Positions 1 to 8,739 of a DNA stretch of 64,000 bases are shown here, one piece after another. Positions within the stretch are counted from its first letter, which is position 1. Each line of letters opens with the position of its first letter. The position numbers were made by a program, and so were the translations under genes. The notes below the pieces were generated by a model. The model did no database searches. It saw only the letters and a program-made list of their open reading frames with translations, and was not told where the DNA came from. This stretch comes from Ilyomonas sp964249755 (GTDB taxonomy: Bacteria > Bacteroidota > Bacteroidia > Chitinophagales > Chitinophagaceae): contig CAXUDB010000001.1 in the NCBI GenBank assembly GCA_964249755.1, positions 1 through 64,000 on the forward strand, read 5' to 3'.

Positions 1-1213
1 CACTAAACGTAGCCGATGATGTGGCATCGCTGCAAAAGATTTGTGTTCGGGGCTGTCCGGTAATTGCAGGAGCTGATACATCTGAGCAGGAAGTGAAAAC
101 AGTAGCTACAATAGCAACTACCACATTTTTAGAAATGTTGGTAGGCGTTGTATTCTGAATGTCGAAATAATTAATACTTAAGTTGGTAACATCATAAAAG
201 TTGATTTTGCTGGAGGCGCTGGTTCCATTGAAAGGTCCCTGATTAGTAGTAATGCCGGTGAACAGAAAATTACCACTGCCGGTTACAGTACCATTGTTGG
301 TAAAGTTAGTGCCCTGAACCTGAGCTGTGCTGCCGTTGGTAAATGAACCCTGATTGGTAAACGAGCCGGTTAAAATAAGGTTACCGGTATTAATCATTGT
401 GCCGTTGTTACCAAAGCTGCCGGTTTCTTTTATCGTACAATAGTTATTAAAAGTGCTGCCGGTGTTAACGATGGTGGCGCCTGATATGTATAAAACGCCA
501 TAGTTAGAAAAAGTAGCGCCGCTGAAAGAGAGATTGCTGCTTATGTACATGTAGCCTTTGTTGGTTACTATTGATGAGCTTTGCAGCGTTACACTGCCGC
601 TGCAATTTATAATGCCCGAATTGCTGATGTTTGTATTTGATAAAGTAAGATTGTTGCTGAAAGCAATAGTGCTGTTAATAGCATTTGATATAGTGAAATT
701 ACCATTGTTGTAGTTCAGGGAAGCGCTCAGATACAGCGTTCCACTGTTAGTGAAGGCAACGGTGCCGTTATTTAAGGTAGCGGCGGCACTGATTGTGTAA
801 GTGCCGGTATTGTTGAGTGTTGCACCATCTGCATAAGTAATAGTAGCAGATTGTGTGGTTGTACCATTGTTGTTAATGGTAAGCGGGAAATTATTGATGC
901 CGTTTCCGCCAAGGGTTAAGCTTGAATTTTTATCTACATTAATAAAACCGCCTTTCCCCATATTGTTTACATTTTGAAAGCTCAAGATTAATTTGGAGCC
1001 GTTCAAAACACAAATAGAAGAAGTAGAAGAGAAGTTGTTCTGGATGGTAATCTGATAAGATTTACCATCATTTAAAATAATGTTTTTACCGGCGAGTAAA
1101 TCAAATGTGCCTGATTGGTTGTTGTAGGAAGCTGTTGCAGGACAAGTTTGAGCGAACAAAAACTGAGTAGTCAGTGTTGAAAGCGTCAGAAGAAGGAGTG
1201 CAATTCTTTTCAT
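1..1213 (-). CDS. Secreted Asn/Gly/Thr-rich repeat protein, 3' end outside window
   Basis: The ATG is at 1213 and the frame stays open to base 1, so about 404 residues are visible and the C-terminus is missing. The N-terminus is a clear signal peptide (KRIALLLLTLSTLTTQFLFAQ). After it come many short repeats of the type FTNNGTVTGSGN, in which polar N/G/T/S residues alternate with hydrophobic ones. This pattern fits a beta-solenoid or autotransporter-like repeat domain. The last visible residues (ITGQPRTQIFCSDATSSATF) resemble the start of an Ig-like domain. Such proteins in Bacteroidota are commonly exported by the type IX system, and gldKLMN lies 8 kb away, but the sorting domain that would prove this lies outside the window. 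Substrate or binding role is unknown. Confidence 0.75.
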   Translation of the reverse strand, partial: MKRIALLLLTLSTLTTQFLFAQTCPATASYNNQSGTFDLLAGKNIILNDGKSYQITIQNNFSSTSSICVLNGSKLILSFQNVNNMGKGGFINVDKNSSLTLGGNGINNFPLTINNNGTTTQSATITYADGATLNNTGTYTISAAATLNNGTVAFTNSGTLYLSASLNYNNGNFTISNAINSTIAFSNNLTLSNTNISNSGIINCSGSVTLQSSSIVTNKGYMYISSNLSFSGATFSNYGVLYISGATIVNTGSTFNNYCTIKETGSFGNNGTMINTGNLILTGSFTNQGSFTNGSTAQVQGTNFTNNGTVTGSGNFLFTGITTNQGPFNGTSASSKINFYDVTNLSINYFDIQNTTPTNISKNVVVAIVATVFTSCSDVSAPAITGQPRTQIFCSDATSSATFS

Positions 1214-1631
1214 GATTGGATTTTTTTGAATTTGAAATTGGACTGTTTTGATACTGAAATTTTTGTCGGACTTTTTAACCTGAGACAATTTTTAGCAGAC
1301 TATCTTACAGCGTACTAGTATAAATATAATTTGATGCCATCTGTTAAAATGATGACAATCAATGTAATTAATATATTTTAATTTAATTATACTTTCCCGA
1401 AATGAAAAAAAGTTTTTCTTTTGGAAGCCGAATCAAAACATAGAGAACTGTTTTTTGGTGACTGATACCCGAATGGGCGGGAATAAAAACAACAATAAAT
1501 AGGTTCTTCGTTACGGTTGTTTTATTCTATCTACAGAATAATAGATTCAATGCTTTTGCATAAGAACAGCTATTCTTATTTTAGTGTTCTGTTCGCTGAC
1601 TTTTACCTCTCATTTCATTAAATCTATTGCT
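1214..1631. other. AT-rich divergent intergenic region
   Basis: About 420 bases lie between the divergent starts of the repeat protein and the patatin gene. The stretch is AT-rich, especially around 1310-1430. I see no convincing ORF, RNA or repeat and no exact TAnnTTTG element, although promoters for both genes must lie here. Confidence 0.5.
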
Positions 1632-4496
1632 ATGCCTGCCCAATCTGCTTACACGGTTTCGCAAAAGCTGGTTTTAATTAATAAGGCCAGAAGTGTATTG
1701 AGAGGAGAATACATGGAAAGCAAGGACCTGAAACGTCTGTTGAAAGAATTGGAAGTGAATGACCAGTTTGCTTATGCTACGGAGATATTAATTCGTAAAA
1801 TCAAAGAAGATGAAGAAAGAAAATTGCCCATTACGCCAAAGGAATACCAGATGCTGGCAAAGTTTCTTTACAAAGACACTTCTCTTCCTTCCTCGCTACG
1901 GTTTGAAAAAGCCTTGCAGCAACTTCATGCACATCTGAACCTTGATGAAACTGACAACTGCGAAACCCTCGGTCTGGCGGGCGCAGTGTATAAACGCCGA
2001 TGGCAATACGATCACCAATTTAAGAACCTGGTGCTGTCGCGCTATTACTACAAGCAGGGCTACATCCGGTGGCGTTCGTTTTTAAAAGAAAAGAAGAACG
2101 ATGATAAGGATGTGCGCAACGATTCCGGGTTTACGGCCATTAATTATGCTTACACCTGCGAGCAGATGGCAACCGATAAATTAGAAGAATGGGGCAAAGA
2201 CACCGGCTTTACGGCGAAGATGGAAGAGGATTTGAAAGAAGCAACGGCAGCGCGCACCTTTATATTGAACCAGCTTACCGGCTTCTCTAAAAGGGGTTGG
2301 CTTTTTTCTGTAAAAGAGAAACTCATTTATTTTTTTACAGGAGAAGGCGAAGCTGTTACCCTTAAACCGAACAGGGATAGATGGGCAGCGGCTACTGTGG
2401 CAGAAGCCCTTTTTGGGCTGGGCATGTACGAACAGGCAAAGCCATACATCCGGCGCTTTCTCGGCAGCGCCGCTCTGCAGCCTTGGGAAGTTCGCACCTT
2501 CAACCAGCAATTGCTGTCTATTGCTTACCTGCAAATCGTCCGCAGAAAATGGTACAACGATTATAAAAAAGAGCAGCGGAACAAAGAACTAAAAGAAGGG
2601 AAAGACACAGCGGATATTGATTTTGCAGACATAGAAGGACTGGAAACCTATGTTGCATTTATTGATCCAGAAAAGATAAATGAATGCCTGCAGCTTTTTA
2701 AGGAGGATAGGTCAGATGCTTATACAGACTTATCTAATAACAGTGAGCGCAGGAATACCAAATGGGGGCTTGCCTTATCGGGCGGTGGCTTCCGGGCTTC
2801 GTTGTTTCATATTGGTGTGCTGGCGGCTTTGGCCGAGGAAGACCGGCTGAAAAACATCGAAGTACTGTCGTGCGTATCGGGCGGTTCTATCATCGGCGCA
2901 TATTATTACCTGAAACTAAAATTGCTGCTGGAAAACAAAACAGACAGTGAGATTACAAAGCAGGATTACATAGACCTGGTAAAAGAGATGGAAACCGGCT
3001 TTCTCGAAGGTGTGCAGAAGAACCTGCGGATGCGCATCTTCAGCAACCTGTTCCTCAATTTTAAAATCATTTTTTCAAGGCATTATTCGCGCACGCACCG
3101 ATTGGGCGAACTGTACGAAAAGTATCTGTTCAAAAAAATATTTAAAGATAAAAATCCTTTTACCGAAAGCGGCCGGTACAGTGAACTGCTGAAGAAGAAC
3201 AGCGGAAAAATTTTCATGTCCGATTTGTTCATCAACCCCAAATCAGAAACCGGCGAACCATTCAACTTCAGCACTGATAACTGGCTGCGTACCCACAAAG
3301 TGCCGCAACTGATACTGAACGCCACCAGTATGAATACAGGTCACAACTGGCAGTTCACCGCTTCGTACATGGGTGAGCCTGCCGCCAGCATAGAACCGGA
3401 CATTGATGTGAAGCCGCGCCTCCGGCGGATGTATTATGATGATGCGCCGGAGCGGTACCGGAAGTTCCGGCTCGGCTATGCGGTGGGCGCTTCTTCGTGC
3501 GTGCCAGTGATGTTTCACCCGATGCCGATGTTTGGTTTATACCCAAGCATTGATCTGCAACTGATAGATGGCGGACTGAATGATAACCAGGGCATTCGTT
3601 CTTTACTGGAAACGGAGTGCGTAAATATGATTGTCAGTGATGCCAGCGGTCAGCTGCCAACAGGCAATGCTGCCGTCAATCAGGAAAGCGCAATTTTCTT
3701 CCGGGCAGATAATATTTTGCAGGAACGGCTTCGCGAGCTACAGTTTAAAGATGTGAAAGAAAGAGCCGCTACTACCCAGATTGCTACCTTAATCAACCTG
3801 CATCTTAAAAACGGCTTGCAGCAGCCACCTGTCAACTGGTTGTATTGCGCCGACCCGCCCCGCACGGTATATGATTCGGTGCCTGATAGCGGAACAGATC
3901 TTACCCAATATGGCGTGCTTCGCGGAACACAGTTGAAGCTGTCGGAAATAAGGACAGACCTGGATTCGTTTCACGATACGGAAGCTTACGGGCTGATGTA
4001 TAGCGGATGGAGCCAGACGAAGCTTCACTTTCATCCTGCCCTGAATATGAAAGAGGCATCGGAGGAAAACGGGCCTTGGAAGTTTACCAGCATGAAGCCT
4101 TTGGTAACAGAACAGGAAAAAGCCGCCGGGATTGATTACCTGCTGAGCGCAGGCAAATATCTTGCTTTCAAACTTTGGTATGTAAGCAAAACGGTTCGGT
4201 ATTCTTTAATTCTGCTTGGATTGGCATCGGCTGCGATATTGATCTGGCTTACGGTTATTCATTGGAATGATGATGCGTATCAATTTTCCATCACCGTGCA
4301 AGGTATTGCCTGGGCAGTGGTAGTTTATGTGGTAGGAACGTTTTCAAAATTTATTGCCAACCTGCTTGACTATAAAGGTTATGTATGGAAAAAGATCGGA
4401 GAGGTTGTGATTGCTATATTGGGATTCATTATCTGCTGGCTGTATGTAACCTTGCTGAACCCGGTTTATAACCGGATCGGGCGGTTGAAAAAATAA
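1632..4496 (+). CDS. TRAFs-binding (TPR-S-like) domain fused to a patatin-like phospholipase with C-terminal membrane segments
   Basis: I start at the ATG at 1632 (954 aa) rather than the GTG at 1584. Residues ~110-280 carry the hallmarks of the TRAFs-binding domain (the ASK1-type TPR-S family): LGLAGAVYKRRW, then YYYKQGY, then SGFTAINYAY, then a helical repeat DRWAAATVAEALFGLGMYEQ. A patatin domain follows: oxyanion loop SGGGFR (~383-388), nucleophile elbow CVSGGS with Ser416 in place of strict GxSxG, and the second dyad residue in DGG (Asp646). The last ~100 residues hold three hydrophobic segments that would anchor it in the membrane. The predicted activity is lipid acyl hydrolysis. TPR-S domains are known from bacterial conflict systems, so this may be a signal-gated membrane-damaging effector; a housekeeping lipase is the alternative. 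It stands alone, with no visible nucleotide cyclase or partner. Confidence 0.8.
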   Translation: MPAQSAYTVSQKLVLINKARSVLRGEYMESKDLKRLLKELEVNDQFAYATEILIRKIKEDEERKLPITPKEYQMLAKFLYKDTSLPSSLRFEKALQQLHAHLNLDETDNCETLGLAGAVYKRRWQYDHQFKNLVLSRYYYKQGYIRWRSFLKEKKNDDKDVRNDSGFTAINYAYTCEQMATDKLEEWGKDTGFTAKMEEDLKEATAARTFILNQLTGFSKRGWLFSVKEKLIYFFTGEGEAVTLKPNRDRWAAATVAEALFGLGMYEQAKPYIRRFLGSAALQPWEVRTFNQQLLSIAYLQIVRRKWYNDYKKEQRNKELKEGKDTADIDFADIEGLETYVAFIDPEKINECLQLFKEDRSDAYTDLSNNSERRNTKWGLALSGGGFRASLFHIGVLAALAEEDRLKNIEVLSCVSGGSIIGAYYYLKLKLLLENKTDSEITKQDYIDLVKEMETGFLEGVQKNLRMRIFSNLFLNFKIIFSRHYSRTHRLGELYEKYLFKKIFKDKNPFTESGRYSELLKKNSGKIFMSDLFINPKSETGEPFNFSTDNWLRTHKVPQLILNATSMNTGHNWQFTASYMGEPAASIEPDIDVKPRLRRMYYDDAPERYRKFRLGYAVGASSCVPVMFHPMPMFGLYPSIDLQLIDGGLNDNQGIRSLLETECVNMIVSDASGQLPTGNAAVNQESAIFFRADNILQERLRELQFKDVKERAATTQIATLINLHLKNGLQQPPVNWLYCADPPRTVYDSVPDSGTDLTQYGVLRGTQLKLSEIRTDLDSFHDTEAYGLMYSGWSQTKLHFHPALNMKEASEENGPWKFTSMKPLVTEQEKAAGIDYLLSAGKYLAFKLWYVSKTVRYSLILLGLASAAILIWLTVIHWNDDAYQFSITVQGIAWAVVVYVVGTFSKFIANLLDYKGYVWKKIGEVVIAILGFIICWLYVTLLNPVYNRIGRLKK

Positions 4497-4574
4497 AGCT
4501 CAGTTGGTTTTTGAAAAAAGTTTCCTTTCCTTTTCGCTAAAACATGCCGCTTACAAATAGCTTTGCAGCCATCT

Positions 4575-5492
4575 ATGCCGGCGAAATTTTTCCTTTTTCT
4601 CTTCCTGATTTTAGGTGGTGCTGCCATTGCGCAAACTGATACGAGCCGCACAGCCGATTCTACTGTTAAGAATATCGCTGTGCAGAGATTGGCAACAGAC
4701 AGTCTAAAGAACGATTCTTCCCTTTTGCCTAAAAAAGCAAAAGCGCTCACCTGGCAGGAGGACACGGCATTCAACCATTTCTTCTACAATAAAAGATTAA
4801 CAGGAAATAAGCCTGCTGTTTATGCCATCAACACGGTGCGTCAGCCGGTTCGCGAAGATGATTCGTTTTACATTTTAACCGGGCTGCTTCTGTTTGCCGG
4901 TATCATCAGGGCTTTGTTTCCTAAATATTTTCCTACGCTTTTTGGGGTCTTTTTCCAGTCGTCGCAGCGCCAGCGGCAACCCGACAACGTAGCGCAGGAT
5001 GCGTTGCCTTCTTTTTTAATGAATATTTTGTTTGTTCTTTCGGGTGGTTTGCTGTTAGCAACTTTTATAAAAGGCGATGGATTGCCGTGGCGTCTTTCGT
5101 TTGCCGGATTGTGGTTGTATGCCTGCGCTGCGCTGGCAACCGTTTATGTAGCTAAATCGTTATTCATTACTTTTTTCGGCTGGGTTTTCGGCGCGCAGGA
5201 GCCAGCCGGCAATTACCGGTTTATTGTTTTTCTGGTGAATAAAATGGCTGGTTTGTTTTTTATGCCGTTGTTATTGCTTTTGCTCTATTCCGGCGCCGAT
5301 ATAAAAGTAATTTCTACCCTTATTATTATGGTGATTGCAGCCCTTTTGCTGTACCGTTTTATAATATCGTTAAGCCTTGTAGGAAAAAAGCTGAACCTGC
5401 ATCCGCTGCACTTTTTTCTATACCTTTGTGCTGTTGAAATACTGCCCTTATTAATTACCTATAAGGTGTTATTGATAACCAAAGAGCTCTGA
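4575..5492 (+). CDS. DUF4271 family integral membrane protein
   Basis: The ATG at 4575 gives 305 aa and begins directly with a signal-like segment (PAKFFLFLFLILGGAAIAQ); the upstream TTG at 4563 is less likely. A polar, Ser/Thr-rich linker follows, then about seven hydrophobic helices, the first being FYILTGLLLFAGIIRALF. Length, layout and position directly before hemD match the DUF4271 family of Bacteroidota, whose function is not established. The 33-bp gap to the next gene suggests co-transcription. A link to tetrapyrrole metabolism is inferred only from gene neighbourhood. Confidence 0.8.
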   Translation: MPAKFFLFLFLILGGAAIAQTDTSRTADSTVKNIAVQRLATDSLKNDSSLLPKKAKALTWQEDTAFNHFFYNKRLTGNKPAVYAINTVRQPVREDDSFYILTGLLLFAGIIRALFPKYFPTLFGVFFQSSQRQRQPDNVAQDALPSFLMNILFVLSGGLLLATFIKGDGLPWRLSFAGLWLYACAALATVYVAKSLFITFFGWVFGAQEPAGNYRFIVFLVNKMAGLFFMPLLLLLLYSGADIKVISTLIIMVIAALLLYRFIISLSLVGKKLNLHPLHFFLYLCAVEILPLLITYKVLLITKEL

Positions 5493-5525
5493 TTTTTTAT
5501 ATTTAATTTTTCTGAAAGGCTACGC

Positions 5526-6332
5526 ATGTTAAAAAACGGGGTAAAAAGCACGGCTGCCAGTAAGAAAAGCGGCAAAAAAATTCTCATTACCCAACCCAGA
5601 CCGGAAAGCGATAAATCACCCTATTTCGATTTATCCAGAAAATATAATGTTGATCTGGTCTTTCATCCATTCATCCGGCTGGAAGGTATTCCTGCACGCG
5701 AGTTTAGAAAGCAAAAAGTAGATATTGCTTCTTTTACGGCTGTTATTTTCACCAGCCGCAATGCCATTGATCATTTCTTTCGAATGTGCGAGGAAATGAA
5801 GATTACTATCAGCCAAGAAACCAAATATTTCTGCATTACGGAAGCAGTGGCTTTGTACCTGCAAAAGTTTATTTTGTATCGCAAGCGCAAAGTGTTTTAT
5901 GGCGCCGATGGAACGAACAAATCTATGTTCGATGTCATCAACAAGCATAAAGAGAACGAACGTTTTTTATATGTATGCAGCGAAAATCAGCAGGACAATG
6001 ATATTGTAACCTGGTTAAAGAAAAACAATTGCGAGTTTCAACTGGCATTCATGTACCGCACCATCAGCAACGATATTGCAAGCGTGATGGATACAGACAC
6101 TTACAGTGTTATCTGCTTCTTCACGCCGAGCGGTGTAAAAAGCCTGACTGATAATTATCCCGGCTTTCAGCAAACAGGTTTGCTTATCGCTTCTTTCGGC
6201 AGCAATACGCTGAAAGCGGTAGAAGATGCGGGTTTGAACGCCGACATTAAAGTGCCATCGCCGCAGGCACCCAGCATGGTAGCGGCTTTGGATAAATACC
6301 TGGCATCTACCATTCCGGCTAAGAAGAAATAG
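5526..6332 (+). CDS. hemD: Uroporphyrinogen-III synthase
   Basis: The 268-residue protein would cyclise hydroxymethylbilane to uroporphyrinogen III, the branch point of haem and sirohaem synthesis, in the cytosol. Recognisable pieces are the N-terminal ILITQPRPESDKSPYFDL, the segment FTAVIFTSRNAIDHFF, and the C-terminal strand-helix stretch VICFFTPSGVKSL followed by IASFGSNTLKAVEDAGLN. HemD is poorly conserved in sequence, so these pattern positions plus the DUF4271 neighbour carry the call. An N-terminal lysine-rich tail of about 17 residues precedes the fold. hemB and hemL lie 8 kb downstream. Confidence 0.8.
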   Translation: MLKNGVKSTAASKKSGKKILITQPRPESDKSPYFDLSRKYNVDLVFHPFIRLEGIPAREFRKQKVDIASFTAVIFTSRNAIDHFFRMCEEMKITISQETKYFCITEAVALYLQKFILYRKRKVFYGADGTNKSMFDVINKHKENERFLYVCSENQQDNDIVTWLKKNNCEFQLAFMYRTISNDIASVMDTDTYSVICFFTPSGVKSLTDNYPGFQQTGLLIASFGSNTLKAVEDAGLNADIKVPSPQAPSMVAALDKYLASTIPAKKK

Positions 6333-6417
6333 TTTGCTTCAGCCTTTCTTTCCATTCTACCCTGCATTGTTTTTCATACTCTGTTTTTCTTTCACATTTT
6401 CTCACTCTTTCCGGTTC

Positions 6418-6425
6418 TACCTTTG
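6418..6425 (+). promoter_or_regulatory. Bacteroidota -7 promoter element TACCTTTG
   Basis: This exact TAnnTTTG match lies 21 bases before the GTG at 6447. It argues that the TTG at 6423, which lies inside the element, is not the start codon of the thioredoxin-domain gene. No clear -33 TTTG is seen. Confidence 0.6.
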
Positions 6426-6446
6426 TTTCTTCTCAAACCACCTTGT

Positions 6447-8489
6447 GTGACTGACTATAAATACACCAATCATCTTATACACCAAACCAGCCCTTACTTA
6501 TTGCAGCATGCGCATAATCCGGTAGAGTGGTATGCATGGGGCGAAGCAGCATTAGAAAAAGCTAAAAGGGAAGACAAGCCCATCCTCGTGAGCATTGGCT
6601 ATGCTGCCTGCCACTGGTGCCATGTGATGGAGCGCGAAAGCTTCGAAAATGAGGAAACAGCGGCGTTGATGAACCGGCATTTCATTAATATTAAAATAGA
6701 CCGTGAAGAGCGCCCCGATTTAGACCACATCTATATGGATGCTGTGCAGGCGATTAGTGGTGGCGGTGGCTGGCCGCTCAATGTGTTCCTGCTGCCCGAT
6801 GGCAGACCTTTTTACGGCGGTACTTATTTTCCGCCGGTTCGCGCTTTCAACCGTATTAGTTGGCAGGAATTGCTGGAAGCCATACAGGATATGTTCACAC
6901 AAAAACGCCATGAGGTAGAAGCGCAGGCAGATAACCTGCTTCATCATTTGTCTTCCGCCAATCAATTTTTGCAAAACGCAACTGCACACGACGACGTTTT
7001 TGACGCCGCCCATTTAGATACAATCAGCCAAAATATTTTAAAAGCCGCCGATATCGAATGGGGTGGCTTTGGTAATGCGCCCAAGTTTCCGCAAACCTTT
7101 TCCATACAATATTTACTGCGGCATTATTATTATACCGGCAACGAAGATTCCATTCGGCAAGCCTTATTGTCATTAGATAAAATGATTGGTGGCGGTATTT
7201 ATGACCAGTTAGGCGGCGGCTTCTCGCGCTATAGCACCGATGAAAAATGGCTGGCGCCTCATTTTGAAAAAATGCTTTATGACAATGCCTTGTTGGTGTC
7301 GGCACTCAGTGAAGCTTACCAGTTAACAAAAAAGGAGTTGTATGCGGAAGTAATCCGGGAAACAATAGGATTTATTCAGCGCGAAATGACCTTGCCCGGT
7401 GGCGGCTGGTATAGCGCCCTCGACGCCGATAGCGAGGGTGTGGAAGGAAAATATTATACGTGGAGCCTTGAAGAAATAGAAGAGGTATTGGGCAAAGAAG
7501 AAAGCGAAATCTTCTGTTCTGTTTATGGAGTAAAGGGAACCGGCAACTGGGAAAACACCAACATACTTTGGCTATCACATAATAAAGACTGGGAAACCGT
7601 TCTTTCGGATGGAGCCATAAAAGGCAGCCTGGTTCACAGCAAACAGAAGCTATCAAAAGTAAGAGAGCAAAGAATTCGCCCGCAAACGGATGATAAAATT
7701 ATTGTAGGATGGAATGCCCTGATGATAACCGCCTGCTGTAAAGCTTTTGCCGCCTTAGGCGATAAATCCTTTTTGCTGATGGCGGAAGATAACATCCGGT
7801 TTCTTCAAATGAACCTGTATCAGAACAGCACCTGGCAGCATAGCTGGAAAGATAACAAAGCAAATCACACAGCCTTTTTAGATGATTATGCTTACCTCAT
7901 CTGGGCTTACATTCAGCTACAGGAAGTAACCGGCAACAGTGACTATTTATTTAAAGCAAAAGAGGCGCTTGAATATGTGCTGCTTCATTTTGAAAATAGC
8001 GATAGCCCTTTGTTTTATTATACACCCGATTATCAAACAGATGCTGTAATTAAGAAAACAGAAATATATGATGGTGCTACGCCTTCTGGTAATGCCGTAA
8101 TGGCAATGGCTTTGCATTACCTTTCTTTGGTATTCGACAAACCGGAGTGGAAAGAAAAAGCAGAAATGGCGCTTCGCAGTGTGTCGGCTGCCGTGGTAAA
8201 ATATCCTACCTCTTTTGGAGTATGGGCAACTGCTTATGCTGAAATGATACAGGGGTTAAATGAAATTATTATTATCGGCGCCGAGGCAAAGAGTCGCCTG
8301 CAAGAGCTGCACACTTATTTTATTGCTAATAGAATAATTCAATGTGCCGGCAGCATACCAAACGGCGAACCGTTACCGTTATTGATAGACCGGTGGCAAG
8401 AAGGCAGCACGCTGATATACGTTTGCAGAAACAATGTATGCCAGCAACCTGTCGGGGATGTGAAAGCTGCTTTGGAATGGCTGGAATAA
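6447..8489 (+). CDS. Thioredoxin domain-containing protein, YyaL/SPATA20 family (DUF255)
   Basis: A large soluble protein of about 680 aa with an N-terminal thioredoxin-like DUF255 domain and a C-terminal (alpha/alpha)6-barrel-like region. The family signature is clear: HLIHQTSPYLLQHAHNPVEW at the start, SIGYAACHWCHVME (with CHWC in the place of CxxC), FENEETAALMNRHF and GGGGWPLNVFLLPDGRPF. Later blocks such as GGIYDQLGGGFSRYSTDEKW and LDADSEGVEGKYYTW are typical. Related proteins are often annotated as having N-acylglucosamine epimerase-like barrels, but the bacterial substrate is unknown. The start is uncertain: GTG at 6447 is chosen because a promoter element covers the upstream TTG at 6423. 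Confidence 0.9.
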   Translation: MTDYKYTNHLIHQTSPYLLQHAHNPVEWYAWGEAALEKAKREDKPILVSIGYAACHWCHVMERESFENEETAALMNRHFINIKIDREERPDLDHIYMDAVQAISGGGGWPLNVFLLPDGRPFYGGTYFPPVRAFNRISWQELLEAIQDMFTQKRHEVEAQADNLLHHLSSANQFLQNATAHDDVFDAAHLDTISQNILKAADIEWGGFGNAPKFPQTFSIQYLLRHYYYTGNEDSIRQALLSLDKMIGGGIYDQLGGGFSRYSTDEKWLAPHFEKMLYDNALLVSALSEAYQLTKKELYAEVIRETIGFIQREMTLPGGGWYSALDADSEGVEGKYYTWSLEEIEEVLGKEESEIFCSVYGVKGTGNWENTNILWLSHNKDWETVLSDGAIKGSLVHSKQKLSKVREQRIRPQTDDKIIVGWNALMITACCKAFAALGDKSFLLMAEDNIRFLQMNLYQNSTWQHSWKDNKANHTAFLDDYAYLIWAYIQLQEVTGNSDYLFKAKEALEYVLLHFENSDSPLFYYTPDYQTDAVIKKTEIYDGATPSGNAVMAMALHYLSLVFDKPEWKEKAEMALRSVSAAVVKYPTSFGVWATAYAEMIQGLNEIIIIGAEAKSRLQELHTYFIANRIIQCAGSIPNGEPLPLLIDRWQEGSTLIYVCRNNVCQQPVGDVKAALEWLE

Positions 8490-8739
8490 ACGCAGGATAG
8501 AAACGAAATTATCGGATGGATTTCTTTTATATACAATTCGCGCCTATTTTTGCTACAACATACCAAAGCTATCAGTAACCGATAACATCAAATTTCCATC
8601 TGGCCCAATTTTTCGGCTTAAAAAATTTTATAGTGCGATTAAAGAATCTTAATGCAATATATTCTTTTAATGTGCCGTTAAATCGTAGTATTGCCAAGTT
8701 ATAGGCTTAAACAGAATAAAGGTTTCAAACAAAAGATAG

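Noticed and set aside
1584..1631. GTG start for the patatin gene
   Set aside because: The ATG at 1632 begins a more normal soluble N-terminus; the extra 16 residues are hydrophobic and unsupported.
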